Source of the DNA: Lethocerus indicus
Lineage: Eukaryota; Arthropoda; Insecta; Hemiptera; Belostomatidae
DNA length: 64,000 nt
Assembly (NCBI GenBank): GCA_019843655.1
Contig: JACDQD010000006.1
Coordinates: forward strand, 6,564,034 to 6,628,033
Direction: 5' to 3'
In this document: in pieces, positions 53,801 through 61,283 of the stretch
Layout: every line of letters begins with the position of its first letter
Numbering within the stretch: the first letter of the stretch is position 1
The notes under the pieces: model-generated
The model's database searches: none
The model's input: the letters and a program-made list of their open reading frames with translations, nothing else
What the model was told of the DNA's origin: nothing
Program-made: the position numbers and the translations under genes

Positions 53801-54139
53801 GCGCAGACACTGGCCATCTACATGCTGCTTGTTTGCGGGATAGCGTTCATCCTGCTGTCGGTGGCCAGCGCGCTGGTGATACCGCGGCTGAGCCTGGTCT
53901 CCAGCCAGGGGGCGGGCGGGGGCGGCGGTGAGGCCTGGAAGAGGGCCCGGGCGGGCCTCGAGGCCGCCCCCGGCAATAAGAGGCGCCACTCGAGGCAGAG
54001 GCCTGGGGCGGTGGCGGGGGCGGGGGCGAAGGAGGCCTCCGTGGCCGCCAAAGAGATGGAGCTATACTACTGCTCCCTGCTGGCCGCCGGCGCCCAAGAC
54101 TCCGAAGACCAACAGCCGACCTCTCCGCCACAAGTCTGA
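15546..54139 (+). CDS. CD36/scavenger receptor class B family membrane protein, ten exons
   Basis: The spliced CDS joins 15546-15777, 40208-40299, 41817-41980, 47257-47398, 50862-51062, 51203-51427, 51921-52080, 52613-52731, 52872-52997 and 53735-54139. That is 1,866 nt and 621 residues, with every intron GT-AG and in phase. The family binds and transfers lipids or lipoproteins at the plasma or endolysosomal membrane. Layout: cytoplasmic N-tail (1-77), first membrane helix (about 78-99) followed by VDPYQILF, a large ectodomain (about 100-508), second helix (about 509-535), cytoplasmic C-tail. Family signatures include VYLFNITN, EAGPYVYKE, PNIALL, a PCNNL...SLCRSI cysteine pair, NSCYV, KSCYYG and SYPHFLQADPRLVEDVVGMNP. 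Nine N-glycosylation sequons lie in the ectodomain. Both tails are unusually long (77 and about 85 residues). Which of the many insect paralogues this is cannot be told without a tree, so no symbol is given. Confidence 0.95.
16671..16703. repeat. (TA)n microsatellite
   Basis: Pure alternating TA tract of about 33 bases in intron 1. Confidence 0.95.
18622..18664. promoter_or_regulatory. cluster of GATA-factor-like sites in intron 1
   Basis: Four GATA cores lie within about 43 bases: AGATAA at 18,622, AGATAAG at 18,632, TTATCA (reverse strand) at 18,643 and TGATAG at 18,659. GATA factors act in insect blood cells, fat body and gut, where scavenger receptors are often expressed, so an enhancer is plausible. 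GATA cores are common by chance in AT-rich DNA; only the density is suggestive. Confidence 0.3.
22903..22916 (+). promoter_or_regulatory. CTCF-like motif
   Basis: CCGGCAGAGGGCAC differs from the common CTCF core CCASYAGRKGGCR at a single position (G for A at position 3). It lies in the GC-richer block of intron 1. A single motif match of this length is weak evidence for binding. Confidence 0.25.
23347..23382 (+). repeat. decayed fragment of the hammerhead-bearing repeat family
   Basis: Retains GGCGAGAGG, TCGAAACCGGTCTAGC and the surrounding family sequence, but the core start is CGGAAGA rather than CTGAAGA and helix I no longer pairs. It lies about 110 bases before the larger element at 23,495 and is probably an older copy. 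Confidence 0.55.
23551..23575 (-). ncRNA. truncated hammerhead-ribozyme motif (inverted arm)
   Basis: On the minus strand it reads CTGAAGA, T, GGC-GAGCA-GCC, GAAAC, as in the intact copy, but then continues into ACCGCG because of the arm's deletion. Helix III and the cleavage site are lost, so it is expected to be inactive. Confidence 0.6.
23842..23878 (+). ncRNA. minimal type I hammerhead ribozyme
   Basis: Every conserved part is present in order. Helix I 5' strand is GCTA; the catalytic core is CTGAAGA (fits CUGANGA); one unpaired T follows; helix II is GGC-GAGCA-GCC; then GAA; helix III is the palindrome ACC/GGT with no loop; the cleavage-site base is C (GTC); and the helix I 3' strand TAGC pairs fully with GCTA. 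Cleavage would fall after 23,874. Minimal hammerheads with a palindromic helix III are known from Penelope-like retroelements and retrozymes, where they usually work as dimers. Activity is inferred; the one oddity is the unpaired T after the core. Confidence 0.72.
26789..26831. repeat. (TA)n microsatellite
   Basis: Pure alternating AT tract of about 43 bases in intron 1. Confidence 0.95.
29078..29103. repeat. perfect 26-bp palindrome
   Basis: GAGAACCGGACCG is followed immediately by its exact reverse complement, with no spacer. It is GC-rich and contains four CpG. A shorter related palindrome, ACGGACCGCAGTCCGT, occurs near 40.99-41.03 kb. It could be a dimer-binding site or a cruciform-forming repeat fragment. 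Confidence 0.9.
38797..38930. mobile_element. decayed inverted pair of the hammerhead-bearing repeat family
   Basis: The left half begins CCCTGTTGGGGTTCGTCGG, resembling the family terminus, and contains on the minus strand GGCGACAAGCC followed by GAAACCGGTTTAG. The right half carries the motif on the plus strand at 38,876-38,912, with core CTGAGGG, hairpin GGC-GATCG-GCC, GAAACC, AGTC and TAGA. Both cores deviate at catalytic positions, so no activity is expected. Orientation is inverted, as in the other two elements. No clear flanking duplication was found. Confidence 0.55.
40208..40299 (+). CDS. CD36-family gene, exon 2 (first membrane helix)
   Basis: Residues 78-108. Begins W-FLLTMLCGICAISLS and continues through a hydrophobic helix to VAVDPYQILFRM, the family's hallmark after the first membrane segment. 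Acceptor TTTCAG|GG; donor ATG|GTGAGT; phases 1 in and 0 out. Confidence 0.95.
41817..41980 (+). CDS. CD36-family gene, exon 3
   Basis: Residues 109-163 (the last codon is split, phase 2). Contains MWKEPDIQLYLKVYLFNITN and EAGPYVYK, the most conserved membrane-proximal ectodomain block, with the sequon NIT. Acceptor TTTCAG|AAA; donor AA|GTGAGT. Confidence 0.95.
43702..43729 (+). repeat. partial hammerhead-family fragment in intron 3
   Basis: Retains GCTA, core CTGAAGA, T and the GGC-GAGAG-GCC hairpin followed by GAAA, but the sequence after it (GTTGGGG) has lost helix III and the cleavage site. Confidence 0.55.
47085..47144. repeat. decayed hammerhead-family fragments in intron 3
   Basis: CTAGACCGGTTTCCTC (minus-strand GAAACCGGTCTAG) is followed about 40 bases later by CCGAAGATGGCGAGTACC on the plus strand. 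This is again the inverted arrangement of the family, strongly eroded. Confidence 0.4.
47257..47398 (+). CDS. CD36-family gene, exon 4
   Basis: Residues 163-210. Begins EALAHGNVTFNDNGTMS and ends PNIALL; typical of the family after GPYVY. Three sequons: NVT, NGT, NGT. Acceptor TTTCAG|GG; donor CTG|GTGAGT. Confidence 0.95.
50862..51062 (+). CDS. CD36-family gene, exon 5
   Basis: Residues 211-277. SFAQVLANSSLVVQMMGK... through TAKEFMFGYTTSLVTLGNK to FDKLGLIDR, matching the family's helical bundle region and its W/FGY and GL(L/I)DR motifs. Acceptor GTTACAG|AGT; donor AGG|GTAAAT. The frame is open for a further 400 bases upstream, but that part is AT-rich intron without similarity. Confidence 0.93.
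51203..51427 (+). CDS. CD36-family gene, exon 6
   Basis: Residues 278-352. Contains TYTGVDD, the PCNNLTGASDG block and SLCRSIQL, with the first conserved ectodomain cysteine pair and sequons NLT and NQS. Acceptor TTGCAG|ATG; donor CTT|GTAAGT. Intron 5 before it is only 140 bases. Confidence 0.95.
51625..51750 (+). repeat. minisatellite in intron 6 (about 42-bp unit, three copies)
   Basis: Three diverged units share GTGTATTGAGGGATAGTATA followed by ACTTGA and a short AC-rich stretch ending near GGCGTT. The same unit recurs in intron 9 (53,350-53,490). Confidence 0.75.
51921..52080 (+). CDS. CD36-family gene, exon 7
   Basis: Residues 353-406 (last codon split, phase 1). VKVGEEMVNGLPGFRYHF, then NSCYV and DVKSCYYG, giving two more conserved ectodomain cysteines, and the sequon NNS. 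Acceptor TTTAG|GTT; donor ACG|GTAAGC. Confidence 0.95.
52613..52731 (+). CDS. CD36-family gene, exon 8
   Basis: Residues 406-445. FPIALSYPHFLQADPRLVED then VVGMNPDREKHGTYFVIND is the family's SxPHF...GxxPxxxxH signature. Acceptor GTTTCAG|GC; donor GAT|GTAAGT. Confidence 0.96.
52872..52997 (+). CDS. CD36-family gene, exon 9
   Basis: Residues 446-487. ESGLPLNLSVKMQINMAFGN and KKFSNKVLPMLWTDI follow the family's (T/S)GxPL...QIN block. Sequon NLS. Acceptor TTTGCAG|GAA; donor ATA|GTAAGT. Confidence 0.95.
53350..53490 (+). repeat. minisatellite in intron 9 (about 40-43-bp unit, three copies)
   Basis: Units contain GTGTATTGACGGATAGTATA, ACTTGAA and GGCGTT. The unit is the same as in intron 6 of the same gene, about 1.7 kb away. 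Confidence 0.75.
53735..54139 (+). CDS. CD36-family gene, exon 10 (second membrane helix and C-terminal tail)
   Basis: Residues 488-621 and stop. TMPSLPPYMIRRFFLYLRVG leads into a long hydrophobic helix (about 509-535, with YMLLVCGIAFILLSVAS), then about 85 residues rich in Gly, Ala, Arg and Ser with no family similarity. Acceptor TCCTAG|ACG. The tail exon is GC-rich and open in several frames, but only this frame continues the receptor. Confidence 0.93.
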   Translation, partial: TMPSLPPYMIRRFFLYLRVGPIAQTLAIYMLLVCGIAFILLSVASALVIPRLSLVSSQGAGGGGGEAWKRARAGLEAAPGNKRRHSRQRPGAVAGAGAKEASVAAKEMELYYCSLLAAGAQDSEDQQPTSPPQV

Positions 54140-57100
54140 CCCCACCAGACTGATTCCGTCCCCTCCATACTGGAGACCTCCCCACGATGGACGCTTGTTC
54201 CTCTTCAGATTTTGATTTCGCATCGGTAATATTCCTCGTGGCCAGTGTAAAATAGCGATGTTGCAGTAAAACTTCACTAGAATAGGCTCGAAGGGAATTC
54301 ATCGAAGTGCATCTTCCGAGCGGGTCCTCTGCCAAATAAATAAGAGTATTGGTTTGCCCATCTATTAAAGAAACCTACAATTCGAAATAATAGCGAAGGG
54401 CACAAATATTTCTCTCTGTCTTTCTGACTTTGGGGTCATCAAAGGGTAAATCGGACGAAGTCGCGTATGAATGTTGCCCCCCCCCTATAAAATTAACTTT
54501 TCGTTCAAATAAAAATAAATTGAAAAGTTTTCTTTTTTCCGAAAGGTTTGTCCCGATGAGGCGACGTGTATTTTAATATGTAAATATCGATTAAATATTG
54601 GTTAGCCAGGAGAACCGATAGAATGAAGTATTCGAGGATGTGGTGATATTCTATTTTATACTGAAAATTTACTTTCACTTGACTCGGTATTTCAACTCTA
54701 CCGAACTATCGATTGTTGGTTTAGAAGTGTACAATTATCCTTGGCAATGCACGGGACTGTTGTATCTAATTTATAGATTACTAAACAGCCAAAAAAGTTA
54801 CAGTCTGATTCAAAATATTGTCAATTTTCTAATTTAACGCTGTCTTATATTAATCGAAAATATTAATTAAATTGATATTTGTAAAACACTTAAAGAATAA
54901 TACTTTTTAAAGAAACTGTCTTAAGGATAGAAAATATCATCAGAACTGTGAGACTGAAAGGTGTAAATAACTATGAAACAATTATCCAAATATATTCAAA
55001 ATTAATTCTATTGGTTCAGTCACTTTTAATGCATATTTTGTACTTTTAGAAAGTGCTATTTTTTTAGTTCTCCGTATATAGCCAAATATAAGATTAAATA
55101 TGATCAAACAGAGCTTTTACATTTTAAATGTACCTGATATGAATATTGCACACCAGGTAAATTTCGGCAAGAATGCTCAAACAGTGCAATCTCAAAGGCT
55201 GGCTCAGTGTCTTTTTTGTATAATGTGATATAGTATTTAAGAATTAGTGTTTAAGTCAGAAGCCATTACAAAAATGGCAAATTAAATAATTTGTACAAGC
55301 AATGTATGAAAAGCCTGTTTCTACTTGGATAACAAATTTATAATAAATTCCTGTCAAAAAATGATGATCGTCAATTACATTCCAATTATAATGGTGGAAA
55401 ATAAAATAATTAATAACAGTTGGTTTTGGTAAATAAGGTAAAAGCAAATCAAAAGCAGTGTTAAATAGTTTAGTTTACTAAAATAAATCTATATTAGTCT
55501 ATCTATCTAGTGCATATATGTTGTTTTATAATGTTCAGTTAAGTTTCTGTAATTTCTATTAATAAAGAAATTAAATACTTGAAAATAGTATATTCAAATT
55601 TATGAGATTATCATATATTAAAAAAATTTAACAATATTTCAGACCATCTGTTTAATAAACTAAATTTCGTATAAGAATTATTTTCCTCCATCTTTCATTG
55701 TTTCTTTACATAGTTGTGCATCAGAGAGCAATTGATTCAACAAACATGACATTGTTTTACTTTTTTAATAATTATTTTTGTTTGAAAATAAAGTCTTCTG
55801 AAAACTTTTCCAATTTTTGTTTCATTCCTTTCTTTCCATTCCTAATTTATCAAAGCATACCACCTCAGAACTAATGTAGAGATCCGTGTCAGATGAAAAT
55901 GTATGATTCAATATTAGTTTCATATCACAAATATTAAATTATAATAAGTTTTTTAATTATAGTTGATTCATGATGGCTTTAAATAAAATACGAATAATTA
56001 AAATCTATACTGTTTATATTATAAGGCAAAATAAGTTATACACTGCCGGATAATATAGATGCTGCAGATAACAATTCAATACAATACTCCCCGACACATC
56101 TTTCTTAATTTAATTTTAAAAACTAATTTACTGTCATCTTTAACATTAGAGGTAATACAGCCTTAGTCTAGTATTCTAACTTATTAGCTATATTGATGTT
56201 ATAACTAAGAAATATGTATAAAAACATTCTCCTTTGGTCTTTTAAAATACTTGTACAAAAAAATACACTTATCCTGATAATGTTATATGTTAAGTAATAC
56301 TAAAACACTGATGATGAGTATCACAAACTGCTAATTGTATGAAAGCTGGCCAGCACATTATAACAAATCTGCATATGAAAAAAACATACAAAAATACTGT
56401 ACTTTCATCAAATACGAAGTCATGGATGAACTGATAACTATGCGTTTGAAGCAAACATAAATAATACATAAATAATCCAACAGTCGTGAACCCAAAAGTA
56501 GGCTAATAAAATGCAAAAAAATAATTAAATAACATTAAGTAGAAACACGACAGCGGCTTGACATTATCTGGTGACATATAATTTTACTCACAATAAAGTC
56601 TAATTTACCATATACATAAAACCACTACCAGTCTCTTAGAGCTCACTATACACTAAGTCATTTAGAAATTTATTAAAAAAAACAAATAACTGCTTAAGAG
56701 ATCAAAAAGAAAAAAGCTATTTATAATTAAAAATAATAATATAATAATAATTATAATAATAGTTGAGGCTGCAGCCTCAGCTTGGCTGTCAAAGAACACA
56801 GTGAAACCTCATATTCATTTTTCATCATTCTCTCATTCTTAAGTTATGCAGTGGCATATAAAATTAAATTCAAAATACTAACCACAGATCAATATGCTGA
56901 GTTCCTCGAGTAAATTATAAATCTAAGTGTAACATTCATACTATGACACTAGTTCATAAAACTATATGAGGTCACAATGTGATAACAGCAAATCCAGTAC
57001 TCCAGATATTTTTGATACTGAACAGATTGCATGCATTTTACAGCTGGTCAATCTGGTAATAAATAAACATTTTCTCCATACATAAAGAGATTTCACTGTT

Positions 57101-57496
57101 TAAATAAAGAAATAAACAAAGAAAATAAAAAAAGAAACTAATCTAATAACCGGGGGGTATACATAAGAAAATGTGTATAATTAATAAGTAACTACTGGTG
57201 ACAAACAATGGAACTAATATTTAAAAAATTTGACGTCATATTATACATATTTAATCAATAAATATAAAAAAGACAACCTATTTGGTTTTTTTATATATAA
57301 AAAATAGAGTCTCGCAGTTCTGACAGCAGAATAATAAAAATCAAGACTCTGAACTATTTTGTAATTCTTGCCATGATGCCCGACCATTCCTGGCCTGCAG
57401 AGATGTTCATTGGACAATTCTTTTAGACTGATGTCTACCGTTTCGTTAAAAAAGAATTTTAATTTTTTCAAAAATCTTTCTTCATTCAACAACATT
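54140..57496. other. convergent 3' regions of the CD36-family and BTB genes
   Basis: No coding exon was found. The CD36-family gene has AATAAA signals at 54,335, 54,508 and 54,514, giving a 3' UTR of a few hundred bases. From about 54.6 kb the sequence becomes AT-rich and CpG-poor like the BTB gene body, so this part is probably the BTB gene's long 3' UTR. A minus-strand AATAAA is at 56,669-56,674, and further signals may lie beyond. The two genes converge tail to tail. Confidence 0.6.
54335..54519 (+). other. polyadenylation signals of the CD36-family gene
   Basis: AATAAA at 54,335-54,340, 54,508-54,513 and 54,514-54,519, the first about 200 bases after the stop codon. Which one is used cannot be told. 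Confidence 0.55.
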
Positions 57497-57708
57497 TCAA
57501 ACACCCGAATTCACCCCGCCGCCACCACCTCCACCACTCTCTCCAGGGTCGGAGTGCTGTTGCTGTTGATGTTGAGAAGTGAATCGGTGTTGATCTTCAC
57601 TACAATTGCTGCTCTCAGTCTGGTCCTCATCATCCGCACTCAATCCATTATCGTTCTGTTCCTGTTGCTGTTGTTGAGAGGAGCCTTTCATTGTCAAGCC
57701 AATCGGTC
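57497..57708 (-). CDS. BTB gene, last coding exon (acidic, Q- and G-rich)
   Basis: [18 protein letters not shown], then [15 protein letters not shown], a second short Q run, [10 protein letters not shown] and stop. Acceptor TGTGCAG|GAC. Low-complexity, typical of activation or interaction tails. Confidence 0.9.
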
Positions 57709-58419
57709 CTGCACAATAACAACATATTTTATTAAGCAAATATTAATAACAATTAATGCTACAAGTGCATACAACAAGCTATAATTAGTAGGTTATTTTT
57801 ACACTGAGAATCAGTACATCGTCTATACCCCATAACTCTATTTTTATGTGGAGTATTTTTTTTTTTAAATCATACTACTAAACTAAGAAAATATGTTAAT
57901 CAAATATTTCAATTTCCAGTTCCTTTCAACCAACTTAATTATTTTAAGATGTTTCATTAAAATATAATACATGTAGTATACTTATAACTGAAATGAAAAT
58001 AATCAAATATTATAATTACCGGGTTCAATAGTAATGGTAGTAGAACAATCCACAGCTGTCATCTCATGTTCAGTACTTTGGCCAGTATCACTGTCACCCT
58101 GAAGCAAAATAAAATTAATTCTAATGAGTGTGCTGGAGTTATATGAGCTCCTTCCACAATAAATTTACATATCCAAATGAAGGAGTATAAAGTCAGAATA
58201 TTCAGTATCATATTTTATACATCATAAAAAAATTTTTAATTTTGTTCAATATTACAAGTGAAAAATCATAAGCAAATGTACATAACAATGACTTTCAATA
58301 ACATCATCAACTTAAATTTGTGAAGTCTACAGAAATGGTAGCAATAAATGTGACATAAAAAAATCAGTTCAATAGTGCATAAGAGAGTCATATTCTATAT
58401 GGAATATATAAATTATGTA

Positions 58420-58469
<50 letters not shown>

Positions 58470-59719
58470 TAACACTATGCAACTGTTAATAAATATTATG
58501 CAATATTAATTAAAATATCATATAATTAATGTTATATTATAATAATGATTCAATACCTGTGAATAATCCGTAGACATGTCAAGTGGTTCCTGTTTCACAA
58601 CAGTCTGAAAAAAAGAAATGAGTTAACTTTAAAATATTTTTTCTTAAACAAAATTTATTTATCTACTATTATAATAAACAGTGACAGTTGTAATATTTTA
58701 TATAAAATAAAAATAGAAAAAGATAAGAGGAAGCCTAGTTAGTTGGTGGTACATCCAGGGTATATAAGAATATAAAGATCCAATATTTTTATTGTACTTC
58801 CAAAAATGTTTAGATCACTAAATAGGAAAAATACTATATAATTTATAATGGTTGTATACTCACAACGGGAGAAGATGTTTCTCTCTTGATTTTGCTCAAC
58901 GATATTGGATGGTGTATGTGCTCCCTGGGGTTGGTTGGTGTCTGAGTGTGGGCTGCTTGAGCCACTGCCACTGCAGCCGCATTTCCCATTGATCCTCCAG
59001 AAACATATCCACCACTGGTACCAGCAGCCACTTGGCTGTGGGCAGCTGCCACATTTATAGGCATCTTCACCTGCTGCTGTTGCTTAGTGGTGGGAGTCAT
59101 CTGTCCAATTAACTGGAAGAATTAAATGGGAGAATTAAATATTGTACAGTAAAAGAAAGTGTAGAAAGTCCTACTGGGTACAATGTGCCAGACAGCATTT
59201 AGCTGAAATTTATCCCCTATAAACGTTTTTATCTTTTCCCCTATGCTTAACTTTTACAACAAGAAATACAGGAACAATCTACAAGAATACTAGAAAAATA
59301 AAAAAAATCGCAAGGACCCCCCAACAGACTATGAAAAATGTATTTATCCAACTCATAATTCTGAGAACATTCTGGTAATGACATTTAACCCTTAAATTAA
59401 TTTATTACCTGAGCTTTGCTGGGCTGGTGATAAGAGGGAGTGGAGGGAACTTTCCTCTTGCGGGGGCGTTTCTGCAAATGATACTGAGACTCATCAATTT
59501 CAGGCACAGGAAGGGAGTCCTCATCATGCGAAGAATTACTATTCGATGGTCCAGTCAGGCCTTCAACATTTAAACAAAATTTAATAACATATTTAATACT
59601 TAAGATATATTGTATTTATGGGAAAAATATAATACAAGTGTCATTGAATAGGTTGTTAAATTAAGATTTTAAAAATATTTATTATAATATTTTTATAAGG
59701 TCTAAGAATGACTTAAAAA

Positions 59720-59769
<50 letters not shown>

Positions 59770-60776
59770 TGTGCTTTCCTTTTGTTACCTTTAATCTGCA
59801 AAGCTTCAGCAGCAGCCAACAATGAAGGAAGTCTGTCTTGGGCTACGTTAACTTCACCACTGTACATAAATTCCACCAAAGCTTGAACTTCCCAGAACTT
59901 CAAATCCCTCATGAAGACAATAGGATGTTGGCATGGGTTCTGGCTCAACAATTCCTCAAAATAAGATGAACAAGCAGACAACATTACCTGGAAATAACAA
60001 GGTTATATTACACACTGAGCTGTCATTACATGAAGACAAAGTTAAATAGTTAATTGTATATTTCAATTATTATTTACAATTATACATTAAATATTGAAAT
60101 ATTAAAAATGGAACTTATATATGTTTATAAATACAAATGAAAATACTGAAAGGGCTAATACTATTTTTTTATATTTCTCAGTATAGCCTCATAATCTATG
60201 CATTATATAACGTATAATATTTAGTAATTTATTCATGTAAGTTTTTCTCAGCAGGTTCCTTCATTGATAGTAGTCACTTATTTCCCAGAACAAGTTGCAC
60301 TAGTTGCATTTGCAGTGACAAGTAGCCTAGTCTTTACTAGGTATCCACTGGCATACAGCTTATGCATAGAATGAAGGAAATTGAATTTAAAACAACATTA
60401 GAAAGAACTATCGTCAATTATAGTAAACTCCACAATACCTTGTGACATTTTATGGACCTTCCCTCACAGGCGAGGGTGACATCAACGAATTGTTCGTTGT
60501 TGAGGAGGCTGGGAAAAGTGGCCTGCATATTGGAGTAGTAGGAGTTCCACCTGAGGCATACCTCCGGCGGAGGCTGCTGGGACTGAACGGGAGTCTGTTG
60601 CTGGGTGCTGGGGCCACCTCCGCCCCCGCCGACTACCTTCTTGGGAGCGATGGGTACCAGCGGGCTCGGGGAGCTCGGGTTGGCCTGCTGCTGGCCGCCC
60701 CCGCCCCCGCCGCCCCCGCCAACAGCTTGGCCTCCACCGCCACCCTGACCGCCACTCTGCTGACCCTGCTGTGGAA
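57497..60776 (-). CDS. BTB/POZ-domain nuclear protein, seven common exons
   Basis: Exons in transcript order: 60776-60439, 59987-59789, 59560-59409, 59112-58864, 58604-58557, 58098-58020, 57708-57497 (stop). All junctions are AG/GT and in phase, 1,277 nt in all. A G/Q-rich leader precedes a BTB domain starting [19 protein letters not shown] and including [51 protein letters not shown] and EALQIKGL. This is the insect tramtrack/bric-a-brac class, which forms dimers or oligomers on chromatin. Then come a basic nuclear-localisation signal (KRPRKRK), Ala/Gln-rich linkers, two SUMO-consensus sites (IKRE, VKQE) and an acidic, Q- and G-rich C-terminus. No zinc finger or psq domain follows. The first common exon starts in phase 1, so coding sequence must come from upstream (see 60,950 and 62,786). 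I do not recognise the exact orthologue. Confidence 0.93.
58020..58098 (-). CDS. BTB gene, exon (79 nt)
   Basis: [20 protein letters not shown] then TITIEP, an acidic/Thr-rich segment. Acceptor CTTCAG|GGT; donor CCG|GTAATT; phases 0 in and 1 out. Confidence 0.88.
58422..58465. repeat. (TA)n microsatellite in a BTB-gene intron
   Basis: Pure alternating TA tract of about 44 bases, roughly 90 bases from the nearest exon. Confidence 0.95.
58557..58604 (-). CDS. BTB gene, 48-nt exon with SUMO-type motif
   Basis: [16 protein letters not shown], in frame on both sides. VKQE fits the SUMO consensus and EPLDMS is the sort of short motif found in transcriptional regulators. Acceptor TTTCAG|ACT; donor CAG|GTATTG. 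At 48 nt in phase 0-0 it could be skipped without a frameshift. Confidence 0.88.
58864..59112 (-). CDS. BTB gene, exon (249 nt, phase 0-0)
   Basis: [20 protein letters not shown], Ala/Gly/Val-rich linker, then [24 protein letters not shown] is a second SUMO consensus. Acceptor CTTCCAG|TTA; donor GTT|GTGAGT. It also could be skipped in frame. Confidence 0.9.
59409..59560 (-). CDS. BTB gene, exon with nuclear-localisation signal
   Basis: Completes [12 protein letters not shown] at the end of the BTB domain, then an acidic stretch ([14 protein letters not shown]) and [12 protein letters not shown]. Acceptor TTGAAG|GCC, a less usual AAG acceptor; donor CAG|GTAATA. Confidence 0.92.
59729..59767. 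repeat. (TA)n microsatellite with adjoining A-tract next to a BTB-exon donor
   Basis: About 14 A then about 39 bases of TA, on the plus strand. On the transcribed minus strand this begins about 20 bases after the splice donor at 59,788. Reading through the intron would add a false Ile-Tyr repeat to the protein. Confidence 0.9.
59789..59987 (-). CDS. BTB gene, exon with central BTB core
   Basis: [20 protein letters not shown] through [20 protein letters not shown] and [20 protein letters not shown] to EALQIKG. Acceptor TTCCAG|GTA; donor AAAG|GTAACA; phases 0 in and 1 out. Confidence 0.96.
60439..60776 (-). CDS. BTB gene, first common exon (G/Q-rich leader and start of BTB)
   Basis: After two bases that complete an upstream codon it reads [20 protein letters not shown], further Gly/Gln/Pro/Ser-rich sequence, then [15 protein letters not shown] and [10 protein letters not shown]. 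Acceptor GTTACAG|TTC; donor AAG|GTATTG. An ATG just upstream (60,790) leads into a different frame and is not used. The exon is CpG-rich, in contrast to all exons downstream. Confidence 0.92.
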
Positions 60777-60949
60777 CTGTAACACACCAACGGTTAAATG
60801 TAGAATCGTTTCATCAAAACTTTCATTTTATAAAGCGTAAACTTGTTTTATGGCTTTATATTGTTCCCGAATACAGCGTCAGCTTATATACAAAGTCGAT
60901 ATCACTATTGCAATATAAACGACGAATTAGAATAAGTAGGAATGCGGAC

Positions 60950-61283
60950 CTTGGTCGAACTCCGGTTCGCAAAGATCAAGAGGGGAGGTATAATCCGGGA
61001 AAGACGAAGAGGGCGAAGTATCCGTTTTGGACCGAGTCGTCGACCGGAAGTTGTACATCATTTGGCTTTTTATTTCCCTTTCTTTCATTTCGAAAAAAGG
61101 CCTCGTTTCATTGATCAACGAGGGGTGTTTGCCTTCGAGGTGCCTCTTGAGCTTGTTCGGTTTGAGCGACTCGTTGCTCAATATCTGGCCGCACACGACG
61201 CACTTCGGTTTAACGACGCCCAATTCCAAAATTTCAGTGAAACCCAACTCCAAGAATTCGGATTTGTAATGTCGTCTGGCCAT
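60950..61283 (-). CDS. hAT-type BED zinc-finger exon, likely first coding exon of the BTB gene
   Basis: MARRHYKSEFLELGFTEIL, then KPKCVVCGQ...LKPNKLKRHLEGKHP. This is a C-x2-C...H-x4-H finger (Cys28, Cys31, His48, His53) with the wording of hAT-family transposases of the ZBED5/Buster type. The start ATG follows an in-frame TAA. After about residue 75 the hAT similarity stops and a Ser/Thr-rich, then acidic, linker follows, ending EPEFDQ. A donor CAAG|GTCCGC (weak beyond GT) ends in phase 1, exactly matching the BTB acceptor at 60,776 across a 173-base intron and giving GTT (Val) at the join. The fused protein would be 536 residues: BED finger, G/Q leader, BTB, NLS, Q/G tail. Alternative: an independent hAT remnant ending at the stop at 60,927. 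The clean frame and phase favour a used exon. Confidence 0.6.

Noticed and set aside
53711..54335. Long minus-strand frames opposite the last CD36-family exon
   Set aside because: Pro/Arg-rich shadows of the GC-rich tail exon; no family signature.
60442..60840. 132-codon plus-strand frame opposite the first BTB exon
   Set aside because: Shadow of the BTB exon; the minus strand carries the BTB signature and correct splice sites.
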